IMG/VR virus record: IMGVR_UViG_3300022751_000009
Coordinates: 1 to 41,343 of that record
DNA length: 41,343 nt
Reading direction: 5' to 3' (one strand)
DNA from: a virus
The notes beneath the pieces were generated by a model. That model ran no database searches, was not told the origin of the DNA, and saw only the letters and a list, made by a program, of their open reading frames with translations. Positions 25,767 to 33,334 of this stretch are shown piece after piece. Every line of letters begins with the position of its first letter. Position 1 is the first letter of the stretch. The position numbers and the translations under genes are program-made.

Positions 25767-27427
25767 TCTGTATAATATTTATCAAGTTTCTGCTTAATTT
25801 TTGTTACAAGATATGCTTTGGTCCGTAATACACCACCTTCTAAAGTGCTACCTTGTATAATACCGTAAGGCTGTTTTATAAGGTTTCGTATAGATTCCTG
25901 GTATCTGCCGTTTAATAACGATCGGTCGTAAGTTCCCTTCTTAACGTCGTGAATAATAAATAGGTCGAAAATCTGGTTTATTAAAATGGTCCATGCAAAA
26001 TTTTTGTCTTTACCAATACGCTCGCAGTAATCCACAATCTTAATTCCGTCCGGCTTAGGAATTTCGTCAATCAATGTGGCGACTTCTTTTGAAAAAACTA
26101 ATTTCCTTTGATGTATTGGTGATTCAAACTCACACTCCGTACAAGCGGTTGCATTACGTGGATATATTGCGCCGCAGTTTTTGCATTGTGTTGTATTTTC
26201 TAAAACTTCTTTTTTAGGTCTAGGTTTTTTATCGGTTCCATAAAATATACTTTTCCAATCTATATAATCACTCCACTTTCCGCTGTTTTTGCATTTTTCC
26301 GCAAAGTAATCTACATTACCTCCGCCGTCTATAACTGTAAAATTCGGCTTGTATATTTTATCGGTCGGTCGGCCACCTCTCCCCACCATCTGCAAATACA
26401 AAGATAGCGATAGCGTAGCTCGGTTTATTATTATGCTCTCAACGGTAGGCTCGTCAAATCCTGTTGTAAATATAGAAACATTCAATAAAATTGCATCCGG
26501 TGTCTCCTTAAACCATTTCAACAACGGTGAGCGCTCAGACTGTTTGCTGTTTACACTGTCAAATATCCTTACGTTATTATAACCTTTGTCTAAAAACGCA
26601 GTATGGACCAGAGCGTTTACCTTAGCGCTGCTATTAAATATGATTGTTTTTTTACCTCTGCAAAGGGTTTCATAATTAGTGACAACGTCAAAAAGTGCAT
26701 TTTCGTTTCCAAACTCTTCATCTGTATTTTCAAAGTCGCCCGTCTTTGCGTCAACTTTCAATTTGGACCGGTCCAAAGATCCGGTTTTATAAACGATATC
26801 CTGAACCAACTTACCGTCCTGTATGAGTTCAGATATACTGCGGCCAATGATTATGTTTTCGTAAATTTCCGAAAGCGTCATATCACGAGTGTATTCGTAC
26901 ATTTCAATCCGGCAACAAATTTCAGGGGTGTTTGCAATTTTACCACACCTTGAACATTTGCTGAATTGTATTTTTTTTAGAAGTACAGGCGTTGCGGTTA
27001 CTGCAACTATTTTCGCGTTCGGGTAGTATTCAAAAATCCATTCGTAAAATAATAAATGTGCTTCATCACAAATAATCAGTCCAACATCTTGTAAAAAGTT
27101 AGGGTCTTTTGATAGTCTATTTTTTAGGGTTTGGACCATTCCGACGTATGCGCTTGAAAGGTGCTTCAAAGATTTTTTTGATGCTACAACGCTCTCGCAA
27201 GTCACGCCTATGGTCCTGAGTGTCGATAATGTTTGCGTTATCAATTCCTCACGATGGGCCAGTACAAGGACTTTGCTTCCGGTACGCTGTATAAAGCGTT
27301 GGGCCAAAAATGAAAAGTAGGCGGTCTTGCCTCCACCGGTCGAAAGTTGAAATAAAACACGCTGCTCCGTTTCAAGGTGCGTTTCGGTTTCTATAATTGA
27401 TTGTAGCTGGTGAGGGTATGGTTGCAT
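25763..27427 (-). CDS. DEAH-box superfamily 2 helicase with two zinc-binding sites, 554 aa
   Basis: Motif I STGGGKT at 29-35, motif II DEAH at 121-124, motif III TATP at 144-147, and motif VI QMVGRGGR at 346-353, the order of SF2 helicases of the type III restriction / UvsW-like group. One Cys cluster (CSRCGK ... CC, 158-172) lies between the RecA folds and another (CKNC ... CTEC, 415-432) after them. The last 120 residues are a separate helical domain. It probably remodels forks or branched DNA in phage replication, with the overlapping VRR-NUC nuclease as partner. Confidence 0.88.
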   Translation of the reverse strand: MQPYPHQLQSIIETETHLETEQRVLFQLSTGGGKTAYFSFLAQRFIQRTGSKVLVLAHREELITQTLSTLRTIGVTCESVVASKKSLKHLSSAYVGMVQTLKNRLSKDPNFLQDVGLIICDEAHLLFYEWIFEYYPNAKIVAVTATPVLLKKIQFSKCSRCGKIANTPEICCRIEMYEYTRDMTLSEIYENIIIGRSISELIQDGKLVQDIVYKTGSLDRSKLKVDAKTGDFENTDEEFGNENALFDVVTNYETLCRGKKTIIFNSSAKVNALVHTAFLDKGYNNVRIFDSVNSKQSERSPLLKWFKETPDAILLNVSIFTTGFDEPTVESIIINRATLSLSLYLQMVGRGGRPTDKIYKPNFTVIDGGGNVDYFAEKCKNSGKWSDYIDWKSIFYGTDKKPRPKKEVLENTTQCKNCGAIYPRNATACTECEFESPIHQRKLVFSKEVATLIDEIPKPDGIKIVDYCERIGKDKNFAWTILINQIFDLFIIHDVKKGTYDRSLLNGRYQESIRNLIKQPYGIIQGSTLEGGVLRTKAYLVTKIKQKLDKYYTE

Positions 27428-27506
27428 AATTGTAAAAATAGGCGCATAAATATATGCGCCTTAAATGTTAAAGAAAAAGTTTTGATGAAATTCATTAATA
27501 TAACCG

Positions 27507-27752
27507 CTATTGCAACATCCTGTTTCGGTAAACCACAATCCTGTACAATTCCTTTTTAGTGGCGCAAAACGGCTTATCTTGCTTTTGTGCCTTATCTAAC
27601 CACCAAATTAGTTTTTCACGACCGAATAACCGGATCATATAAGCTGCTCGAATAGATTTTCTTTTATGGTATTTTACGCGACCGGCTTTGCTTATTCCGT
27701 TGTAACGGTAAATCCTGAAATACCAAAGTTTGTCTATTTGAGTTGTGGTCAT
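27507..27752 (-). CDS. Small basic protein, 81 aa
   Basis: Rich in Arg, Lys, Tyr and Trp (AGRVKYHKRKSIRAAYMI, KLIWWLDKA). It overlaps the HTH gene upstream by ATGA. Composition fits a nucleic-acid-binding protein. Family not recognised. Confidence 0.65.
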   Translation of the reverse strand: MTTTQIDKLWYFRIYRYNGISKAGRVKYHKRKSIRAAYMIRLFGREKLIWWLDKAQKQDKPFCATKKELYRIVVYRNRMLQ

Positions 27753-28093
27753 AACGGATCGTCATTCATTTTGCTTTCCAGAATCAAGTAACCACCGGTA
27801 AAATGCTCATTAATAATCCTGTGAACGGTAACGCTGCTAACTTGAAAGTACTCGCAAATGCGTTCAATCTGGTTTTCCGTTGTAGTTAGGTAACGATTAA
27901 TTATTGCGTTCTCTGTATTAAAATCTACAATCATGTTTCGTTTCCTGGAAATCAACTCAACCTCAGCTTCGTTGAAAAGCAAAATATTATTAAGCGTCTT
28001 GCCTTTAATTTCCCTGAATTTCATTCGAGATCGTATTTGGTTTATAGTCAGCTTCGTTTTTAATGAAACTTCGGTAATCGTGAATTCTTTCAT
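27749..28093 (-). CDS. Two-HTH DNA-binding protein, 114 aa
   Basis: The N-terminal part (ITEVSLKTKLTINQIRSRM) resembles a MerR-type winged start, and a second helix-turn-helix lies at about 75-95 (IERICEYFQVSSVTVHRII). It sits in the replication operon, between YqaJ (TAATG overlap) and a basic protein (ATGA overlap). It is the best candidate regulator in the genome and might bind the palindromic promoter element; that link is inference. Confidence 0.75.
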   Translation of the reverse strand: MKEFTITEVSLKTKLTINQIRSRMKFREIKGKTLNNILLFNEAEVELISRKRNMIVDFNTENAIINRYLTTTENQIERICEYFQVSSVTVHRIINEHFTGGYLILESKMNDDPL

Positions 28094-28716
28094 TAATACT
28101 GCCTGTTAGCTTTAATCTTTTCAATATAAGCCTTTTTAATCTCAACCGCCTCAGCAATCCGAATATTCATCAAATCGATGTAGGCTTGCTCACGCTCAAC
28201 GATAATCTCATGCCAATACTCTTTTCCTTCGTGGACAAGATAGTTGAAGAAATAGGCTCTATCTGTGTTCGTATCGGACATTTGCTTCTGCATCTGATCG
28301 TAATACTTTTTATCCACCTTACCATCTGCAACCAGCTTGAAAAAAGTTGCCGATTTTGGGCATTTGCTTTCAAAAACGGAATTGTCTGAAACTAATGCGT
28401 CTGGGCTTGATCCGCTATGGCCGTCTTTTGATTCAAAGAAACCGCAGCATTCAACAGATAGGAAATCAGCTTCTTTCAAGGATCGAAACTTTTCCAAAGC
28501 AAGCGGTTCTAAATCAACCCCTCGCTGCATGTCGAATGAAATGTAATCATCCTCATCGAAATCGCCTTCAAGTTCCTCAACGGCTTTCTCAAATGCATAG
28601 GTGTTACCGGTTTCACCAAGTCCTTTAATGCCCATTAATTTATGTATTTCTGAGGCTGTAAATTTTCCGCGTCGTTGAGCAGTCCATTCTTCTGTTCTTT
28701 GGTTGTTATTTTCCAT
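28093..28716 (-). CDS. YqaJ / lambda-exonuclease family recombinase nuclease, 207 aa
   Basis: The family start (TEEWTAQRRGKFTASEIHKLM) is clear. Catalytic residues of the PD-(D/E)XK fold are Asp106 in GSSPDALV and the FESKCP motif with Glu117 and Lys119. The enzyme resects double-stranded ends for recombination. It usually works with a single-strand annealing or binding protein; the gene before it, overlapping by 11 bases, is the likely partner. Confidence 0.92.
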   Translation of the reverse strand: MENNNQRTEEWTAQRRGKFTASEIHKLMGIKGLGETGNTYAFEKAVEELEGDFDEDDYISFDMQRGVDLEPLALEKFRSLKEADFLSVECCGFFESKDGHSGSSPDALVSDNSVFESKCPKSATFFKLVADGKVDKKYYDQMQKQMSDTNTDRAYFFNYLVHEGKEYWHEIIVEREQAYIDLMNIRIAEAVEIKKAYIEKIKANRQY

Positions 28717-29230
28717 CGTAAGAAAGGTATTTTGTTTCTATTTCAGCAGAAACGGTATAAGATTTTTTGATTGATTCGATTGTTGCTTTGGCGTCAAATG
28801 CTTTTTTGAACATTTCAACCGTGAATGCAGGCTTTACTTTTCCGGTAACTTGTGGCTGTATTGGCTTAATTCGCACACCATCGGTAATTGCGCCCATCAT
28901 TTTGACGTTATGGTCAACGTACAACTCAATTCGCATACCTTTCCAATTCTCGATAATATGCGCCTCTTTACCTTCGGTTCCGTTTTTCTTGGCGAATCCG
29001 GCAAGTATCTTGTTGTTTGTTGAATTTAATTTCAGTGGCTTTACCGCTTCAATGAAGTAGCAGAAAATACCATCCATTTTAGTTCCCGATACGTCTACGC
29101 CTGTTTCGTATTTAACCTCCTTTATTGTAAATATCAAAGGTAATCCGTCTGTTTCCATCGCGTCCAAATCAGCAGATGCAAGGTGTGTGGACTTTCGGTA
29201 TTTACGCCAGTCCGTTTGAGTTTGTTCCAT
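28706..29230 (-). CDS. Probable single-strand DNA binding or recombination partner of YqaJ, 174 aa
   Basis: The first 120 residues are beta-rich like an OB fold (LPLIFTIKEVKYETGVDV, MRIELYVDHNVKM), ending in a helical charged tail. It directly precedes and overlaps the YqaJ nuclease gene. I do not recognise RecT, Erf or DUF669 motifs. The role in recombination is inferred from the pair. Confidence 0.55.
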   Translation of the reverse strand: MEQTQTDWRKYRKSTHLASADLDAMETDGLPLIFTIKEVKYETGVDVSGTKMDGIFCYFIEAVKPLKLNSTNNKILAGFAKKNGTEGKEAHIIENWKGMRIELYVDHNVKMMGAITDGVRIKPIQPQVTGKVKPAFTVEMFKKAFDAKATIESIKKSYTVSAEIETKYLSYDGK

Positions 29231-29239
29231 AATTCCTAT

Positions 29240-29443
29240 CTAATTTAAATTAATCCTAATTTTCCAAAGGCTCACCAAGTCGCGGAGCCATAAAGCGCGT
29301 TTTTGAAGTTTAAGGCATTCCGATATCGGCCGCTGGTAATCCTCATCGAATACAGTTGTCGGATCAACCTTTGGGAATCCCCGAAGTGATTGGTTGATTC
29401 GGATAAGGTTCGCGTGGTTGATGTGTTGAGTAATTTTGCTCAT
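29240..29443 (-). CDS. Hypothetical protein, 67 aa
   Basis: Small basic protein, with Asn/Ile-rich start (ITQHINHANLIRINQSLRG) and a helical leucine-rich end (LKLQKRALWLRDLVSLWK). The upstream membrane protein gene ends within its ATG (ATGA). Unknown function in the replication operon. Confidence 0.6.
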   Translation of the reverse strand: MSKITQHINHANLIRINQSLRGFPKVDPTTVFDEDYQRPISECLKLQKRALWLRDLVSLWKIRINLN

Positions 29444-29601
29444 GGGTTATCTATTGATTTTACTATTATCCAAAGTAACGCAGTTAACCATCCAAGAAAA
29501 GCAGAAAGTCTATCGCTATTATATCCTTGACAAATTTTAATAAATGCCAATATAACATTTAGAAAAACAAATACTATTGCTATTACGACTATTGTTCTCA
29601 T
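29440..29601 (-). CDS. Small membrane protein, 53 aa
   Basis: A short frame from ATG 29601 to TGA 29440, overlapping genes on both sides as ATGA. Two hydrophobic segments (IVVIAIVFVFLNVILAFI at 4-21 and SAFLGWLTALLWIIV at about 33-47) make a helical hairpin. Such small two-segment proteins in phages can be antiholins or superinfection-exclusion proteins; nothing here decides. Confidence 0.65.
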   Translation of the reverse strand: MRTIVVIAIVFVFLNVILAFIKICQGYNSDRLSAFLGWLTALLWIIVKSIDNP

Positions 29602-29846
29602 ATCCCTTTCATTTTATGCAACACTACAGATGCCGTTCCGTTTTTATCATCCGCAAGACCTTGCAAAAACGACTTAAGTTCACGGATCTTGTTCCGCTTA
29701 ATGTGTTCCTCGTCCTGGTAGTGTCTTATTTCGGATAAGTTTTCATCGGATGGATTGCCGATGTAGTTGTCGATTGCCTCGTTAAGACACCCTGCTTTGA
29801 ATTGCTCGGGCGGGTTGTCGAAGTATGGGTTGAATAATTCTGTCAT
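29598..29846 (-). CDS. Hypothetical protein, 82 aa
   Basis: Acidic, helical protein (DENLSEIRHYQDEEHIKRN) of unknown function, coupled by ATGA to small membrane protein genes before and after. No domain recognised. Confidence 0.65.
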   Translation of the reverse strand: MTELFNPYFDNPPEQFKAGCLNEAIDNYIGNPSDENLSEIRHYQDEEHIKRNKIRELKSFLQGLADDKNGTASVVLHKMKGI

Positions 29847-29953
29847 GATAATAATATTGCTTTAGTGAATAATATCCCGGCAATTACCGCGCACGCAACA
29901 ATGGCTATACTGATTAATGTTTGGGGCGTGTCGAAGAACCATTTTTGTTTCAT
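29843..29953 (-). CDS. Single-pass small membrane protein, 36 aa
   Basis: A frame of 36 codons from ATG 29953 to TGA 29843. It has a short aromatic start (MKQKWFFDTP) and one hydrophobic helix (LISIAIVACAVIAGILF). Both ends overlap neighbouring genes as ATGA, which is the main evidence that it is translated. Too short for usual gene calling. Confidence 0.6.
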   Translation of the reverse strand: MKQKWFFDTPQTLISIAIVACAVIAGILFTKAILLS

Positions 29954-30360
29954 TGTAGTAGTATTTCTGGTGTTTCGTAGATGTTTCCGATTACTTCAAT
30001 TTTATTAGAAGTGGGCATAGAAAATTCGTACAAAGGAGAGTAAGTGTCAAAGAACCCTATTTCTTGCGGAATTCCTTCATCCTCTCCAAAAGACTTGAGA
30101 TGAAAACAACCGTTTTCAAAACCAACAATTTGCTTTGTGATATGGTTTTTACCAATCGCTTTAAAATAAGTAGATTTACAAATATCTCCCTCGTAAATGT
30201 CAACTCCATTTTTGTCTTTTAATCCCGTGAATTGCATCAACAATTTTGAGGTTGTAGGAATGCTGTTTTCTTTCCAAAATCCAACCCCTTCTCTCGTTAT
30301 ATAATCAGGCGAAATCATTTGCTCGCCGTTCCAACATCTAAACTTAATTTCTCTTTTCAT
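29950..30360 (-). CDS. YopX family protein, 136 aa
   Basis: YopX-domain proteins are common in phages of Firmicutes and Bacteroidetes, with unknown function. The family signature is plain: REIKFRCWNGEQM at the start, QFTGLKDKNGVDIYEGDI in the middle, and KIEVIGNIYETPEIL at the end. A second, divergent copy is at 32925-33332. The two may have arisen by duplication. Confidence 0.9.
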   Translation of the reverse strand: MKREIKFRCWNGEQMISPDYITREGVGFWKENSIPTTSKLLMQFTGLKDKNGVDIYEGDICKSTYFKAIGKNHITKQIVGFENGCFHLKSFGEDEGIPQEIGFFDTYSPLYEFSMPTSNKIEVIGNIYETPEILLQ

Positions 30361-30362
30361 AC

Positions 30363-30560
30363 CTACTCCTTTTCAAATATTTCACCCATCTTAACCCCGT
30401 TTTTCTTGAAGAACTCAACTGCTTTGTGGCTGTCGAGTAGTATGTTGTTGTTTACCCTGTAACGCAATGTGCTTTCGGGTATGCTAAGTTCGTGTTGCAA
30501 TTTGCCTCGGAACTTGTGATCTGTTTTTAGCTTGGTTAAAAGCGGTTGTTTTAGTTTCAT
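30363..30560 (-). CDS. Possible HTH protein, 65 aa
   Basis: A small basic protein. Residues 20-40 (LQHELSIPESTLRYRVNNN) could be a helix-turn-helix, followed by a helix with basic residues. It is coupled to the previous gene by ATGA. Regulatory role is inference. Confidence 0.55.
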   Translation of the reverse strand: MKLKQPLLTKLKTDHKFRGKLQHELSIPESTLRYRVNNNILLDSHKAVEFFKKNGVKMGEIFEKE

Positions 30561-30718
30561 TTTGATTGTTTTAGAATTTTATTACACTTTCTAACGAATA
30601 CCGACAACGGTTGATTAAGCGATTTAAATTCATCAGCAGCATCGTTGTATATTTTCATTTGTTCACGTTTAACATCTATAGAGTAATGAAGTTTGTATTT
30701 AGACATTGCGTTTCTCAT
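30557..30718 (-). CDS. Small basic protein, 53 aa
   Basis: A frame from ATG 30718 to TGA 30557 with ATGA overlaps on both sides. It is helical and basic (YSIDVKREQMKIYNDAADEF, ending RKCNKILKQSK). A second in-frame Met at codon 5 could be the true start. Unknown function. Confidence 0.55.
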   Translation of the reverse strand: MRNAMSKYKLHYSIDVKREQMKIYNDAADEFKSLNQPLSVFVRKCNKILKQSK

Positions 30719-30939
30719 AATAAATCCAATTCGGACAATCTTATTTTATTTACTTTATAGTCTGAAAACAATTCTCTTACCGCTACTCCGAATGATGCTG
30801 TTCCTTTTTTAACGCCAAACGCATCCTCTATAATGTCTGAATACATATAACCGAGTCTTTCAATATCAAAGTTTCTTACCAATGTTTGAATGGTAGTTTT
30901 ATTTGATCTTTTTATTAATGATTCGATGTGTGCGTTCAT
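30715..30939 (-). CDS. Hypothetical protein, 74 aa
   Basis: Short helical protein with SLIKRSNKTTIQTLVRNF at the start, of unknown function. ATGA overlap with the next gene. Could be a small DNA-binding protein; no domain recognised. Confidence 0.6.
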   Translation of the reverse strand: MNAHIESLIKRSNKTTIQTLVRNFDIERLGYMYSDIIEDAFGVKKGTASFGVAVRELFSDYKVNKIRLSELDLL

Positions 30940-30975
30940 GGTATTGCGCGTTACAGCCGCGACGCTGATTTTTTG

Positions 30976-31293
30976 TTATTTAGTTATTGAATAAATTATA
31001 CTGTTCCAGAAACCTTGTGCCATAGTAGGAGATTTATTTGCGTGAGTTACGTTTTCCTCCTTTATGATAAAACCATCTTTTTTTAATGATTTTATTATTT
31101 TTACCCACTCCTCAAATACCAGATGTGTTTTATCTTTTTTTCCGCATCCGCATCTATATCCAACCTCTACATTTTCACCGTTTATTAAAATTAAATAGTC
31201 TTTTTGTATTTGACTAGATTGATAACCGCAAATCAAAGGTTCTTTTTGATTTGCGGTTTCTAATGTTTTTAAAGTTTTTTTCGAAACTCTCAT
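30976..31293 (-). CDS. Hypothetical protein with CGCG motif, 105 aa
   Basis: Contains RCGCGKK near residue 48 together with a single Cys near 22, a possible metal site but incomplete. The C-terminal part ends with a hydrophobic IIYSITK. Second gene of the early unit from the promoter at 31533. Unknown. Confidence 0.6.
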   Translation of the reverse strand: MRVSKKTLKTLETANQKEPLICGYQSSQIQKDYLILINGENVEVGYRCGCGKKDKTHLVFEEWVKIIKSLKKDGFIIKEENVTHANKSPTMAQGFWNSIIYSITK

Positions 31294-31294
31294 A

Positions 31295-31507
31295 CTACAT
31301 ATAAGTTCTTAAGGCGTTGTATTTTTCTATAATTATATCTAAATCTTTTTTATTCACCCAATAGTGAAACTTCATATTGAAATACGCAGTTCCTTTATAT
31401 TCTACTACGTTATTTCCTCCTAAATTTTTACCGGCTTCGGGTATTTCAACGTAAGATTTAATTTCATATTTATCATTCATTGACGTTGGGTTGTAAAATA
31501 CTTGCAT
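31295..31507 (-). CDS. First gene of the replication unit, 70 aa hypothetical protein
   Basis: A small alpha/beta protein (SYVEIPEAGKN, WVNKKDLDIIIEKYNAL). It begins 26 bases after the best promoter in the genome (31533-31562), so it should be expressed strongly and early. Unknown function; a host-takeover protein would fit the position. Confidence 0.65.
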   Translation of the reverse strand: MQVFYNPTSMNDKYEIKSYVEIPEAGKNLGGNNVVEYKGTAYFNMKFHYWVNKKDLDIIIEKYNALRTYM

Positions 31508-31532
31508 AATTCCTATTTGTTATTTGTTTCAC

Positions 31533-31562
31533 CAAAGATATAAAACAAAATAACATACGCAA
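31533..31562 (-). promoter_or_regulatory. Consensus Bacteroidetes promoter TTG-N19-TATCTTTG
   Basis: The minus strand reads TTG (31560-31562), exactly 19 bases, TATCTTTG (31533-31540). This matches the host-type consensus TTG-N19-TAnnTTTG at every fixed place. It drives the long replication operon. It needs no phage factor by sequence, which suggests early transcription by host RNA polymerase. Confidence 0.85.
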
Positions 31563-31587
31563 CATATCACGCTATTTTTCACGCAAT

Positions 31588-31607
31588 TTAAATCCATTCT
31601 AAATAAA
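31588..31607 (-). promoter_or_regulatory. Degenerate copy of the palindromic element
   Basis: Plus strand TTAAATCCATTCTAAATAAA, similar to the consensus TTAAGAATGATTCTAAATTA but with a broken left arm. It follows the terminator T-run and lies 25 bp upstream of the TTG of the consensus promoter. No -7 box occurs at the usual 12-nt spacing, so it may be a relic or a modulator site. Confidence 0.45.
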
Positions 31608-31608
31608 A

Positions 31609-31631
31609 AACCCGACTTACTTTGTCGGGTT
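31609..31631 (-). terminator. Rho-independent terminator
   Basis: AACCCGAC and GTCGGGTT form an eight-base stem with a seven-base loop on the minus strand, followed by TTTTTTA. The stop codon of the 48-aa gene lies in the loop. It ends the upstream unit before the promoter at 31533. Confidence 0.88.
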
Positions 31632-31763
31632 GTATTTTTGCCAGTCTTTAATGAATTGATTAACGGCTTTCTTTTCTGCATCGGACAACTTATCTTGGGT
31701 TTGTCCGTTTACAAGGTGCTTTTGAGGCGCTAGTAGGTGTATGGTAATTGTGGTTTTTTTCAT
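31617..31763 (-). CDS. Small hypothetical protein, 48 aa
   Basis: A frame from ATG 31763 to TAA 31617, overlapping the upstream gene by ATGA. Begins MKKTTITIHLLAPQK and continues with a charged helix (DKLSDAEKKAVNQFIKDW). Last gene before the terminator. Unknown. Confidence 0.6.
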   Translation of the reverse strand: MKKTTITIHLLAPQKHLVNGQTQDKLSDAEKKAVNQFIKDWQKYNPTK

Positions 31764-31993
31764 TCCTGCTCCATTAAAAATTCATTAACGTAATCCTTCA
31801 CATATTCCTCCGACCAATACGGATTGAGTCTTTTGACTATTTTTATCAGCTGTCTCTTTTGCATCGCATCGATTCTGGCCGCTGCTTCGATTGCTTGCTT
31901 CTCCCTCCCTCTTGGGTGGAGGTCGTGTATGGTTTGGTCGGTGGTCATTGGGTTAATTCGGTATTTGTTAATATCCAGTAAGCATTTTGCCAT
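31760..31993 (-). CDS. Hypothetical protein, 77 aa
   Basis: Helical basic protein with REKQAIEAAARIDAMQKRQ; the end, YWSEEYVKDYVNEFLMEQE, is aromatic and acidic. It overlaps the preceding gene by 49 bases in another frame, a longer overlap than its neighbours show, so the start may be further downstream, for instance at the methionine near codon 17. Unknown. Confidence 0.5.
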   Translation of the reverse strand: MAKCLLDINKYRINPMTTDQTIHDLHPRGREKQAIEAAARIDAMQKRQLIKIVKRLNPYWSEEYVKDYVNEFLMEQE

Positions 31994-32295
31994 TCATGAA
32001 CATAATTAACGTGTCTTATAAAAATGCATTTTCCGTTTTGCCAAGCATAAATGCTTCCATAGTTATTAATATTTTGTCTGCACTCAAATGTGTTTCTAAA
32101 GTATTTTATTTCTCCTAATCGCTTATGCCATTCTTCGGTTAATTGAACTGGCGAAAAAGAATCCAAATCAGCCTTTATTATTCCGCTATTCAAGGAAACG
32201 ACTATTTGAGTTTTATGAATCTCAATTACATTTCCTTCTTCTCCTGAGAAGTCGTCTAAAACGATGTTTCCAATTCGTAATTCTCGTACATCCAT
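31945..32295 (-). CDS. Conserved Bacteroidetes phage-type hypothetical protein, 116 aa
   Basis: The pattern ELRIGNIVLD at the start, PVQLTEEWHKRLG in the middle and VHEWQNAYWILTNTEL at the end is familiar from small proteins in many Bacteroidetes prophages and phages. The C-terminal aromatic block is the most conserved part as I recall it. Function unknown. Confidence 0.75.
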   Translation of the reverse strand: MDVRELRIGNIVLDDFSGEEGNVIEIHKTQIVVSLNSGIIKADLDSFSPVQLTEEWHKRLGEIKYFRNTFECRQNINNYGSIYAWQNGKCIFIRHVNYVHEWQNAYWILTNTELTQ

Positions 32296-32324
32296 CTCAA
32301 TTTTTTTTAAAGGTTAGTCTACAA

Positions 32325-32558
32325 TTATGGCGTTTTTTTGCGCCTGTTTTCTGCACGTTTTTTAATCTGAATCTCTTTTAAAATATCCAAACATTTTTTA
32401 CATTTTCCTGCATCTTCTTCAAACATCGCAGCCTGTTCCATCGTCGGCGTTCTTTTGCCAATAAACCTGTTAGGGTTTTCAAGATAACGCGGAATCATCA
32501 TCGCCTGAAATTGTGATTGCCGCATGCGTGTTTCTAAAAACTTCTCGAGTGATTCCAT
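32325..32558 (-). CDS. Hypothetical protein, 77 aa
   Basis: Basic helical protein with a CKKC pair near residue 57 and a very basic end (KKRAENRRKKTP). Unknown; may bind nucleic acid. Confidence 0.6.
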   Translation of the reverse strand: MESLEKFLETRMRQSQFQAMMIPRYLENPNRFIGKRTPTMEQAAMFEEDAGKCKKCLDILKEIQIKKRAENRRKKTP

Positions 32559-32559
32559 A

Positions 32560-32937
32560 TCAATTACTCTTTACATAGTTAACCATCCACCCGCCAAAAG
32601 CCGCGCCTATTCCCATCCAAAGCCAGCGGTTTCGGTACCACTTGTTTGCTTCGTTGAGTTGCCCCGCGTCGAACTGCAACTTCAACCCCTCTTCATACAA
32701 ATTATCACGCTCCTGCCGTAACACCTCAAGGCTATCCAATACGCGAATTAATGATAAATCCTGTTCTCTGATGATCCGCAGTAACTTCTGTTTCGCTGGT
32801 TCGCATTTCTCGTGCTTGCGTAAGCTGTCCGCTATTTTCTGTATCTGCGGTTTAGGCAGTATCAAATCGCCATCCTTTCTGAAGGTTTGAGCGCTCATTG
32901 AGAACGTGGCGAGGGTTAGGAGGATTATTGTGCGCAT
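32560..32937 (-). CDS. Signal-anchored coiled-coil protein (spanin-like), 125 aa
   Basis: Starting at the ATG at 32937 gives a Sec signal peptide (MRTIILLTLATFSMSAQ), then a charged coiled coil (about 30-95), then a C-terminal hydrophobic segment (WLWMGIGAAFGGWMV). A longer frame to 32994 lacks this signal at its start and is not favoured. The design, envelope-spanning coiled coil, resembles spanins or envelope proteins, but it lies among early genes, away from the lysozyme. Confidence 0.55.
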   Translation of the reverse strand: MRTIILLTLATFSMSAQTFRKDGDLILPKPQIQKIADSLRKHEKCEPAKQKLLRIIREQDLSLIRVLDSLEVLRQERDNLYEEGLKLQFDAGQLNEANKWYRNRWLWMGIGAAFGGWMVNYVKSN

Positions 32938-33332
32938 TGTAGTTCGGGATTTTGATGGATGTTGCCAATGATTTCTACTTTCCTCAATCCGCATACTACA
33001 AAATCATAATGGGTTATGTGCTTATCGTTTACACCGATCATTACAAAACAAGGATTACACAGATCGTATTCAACAACACAAATGTCTTCCGATTCTTTGA
33101 TGAGTAATTTAATTGTGGTTTTTACAATATCCCCTTCATAAATATCAACTCCGTTCTTATCTTTTAATCCCGTGAATTGACGTTTAGCAACATTTTTGTA
33201 ATTTCTATGCAGCGGCGCATCAGTAAATGTTTCATAGCACATTCCTTGGGCAATTTCGTCAAGATTCCAAGCTTCTTTTATAAAGCTATTCCCGTTTTTC
33301 CAAACGTATTCAAACTTAATCTCTCTTTCCAT
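32925..33332 (-). CDS. YopX family protein, second copy, 135 aa
   Basis: Shares with the copy at 29950 the block QFTGLKDKNGVDIYEGDI and the ending VEIIGNIHQNPEL. The ATG at 33332 (MEREIKFEYVW) is used; a TTG two codons upstream is also in frame. Divergence outside the shared blocks suggests an old duplication or separate acquisition. Function unknown for the family. Confidence 0.88.
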   Translation of the reverse strand: MEREIKFEYVWKNGNSFIKEAWNLDEIAQGMCYETFTDAPLHRNYKNVAKRQFTGLKDKNGVDIYEGDIVKTTIKLLIKESEDICVVEYDLCNPCFVMIGVNDKHITHYDFVVCGLRKVEIIGNIHQNPELQCAQ

Positions 33333-33334
33333 AA

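Noticed and set aside
31588-31607. Treating this palindrome copy as the promoter of the replication operon
   Set aside because: No -7 box lies 12 nt downstream; the perfect TTG-N19-TATCTTTG at 31533-31562 explains transcription better.
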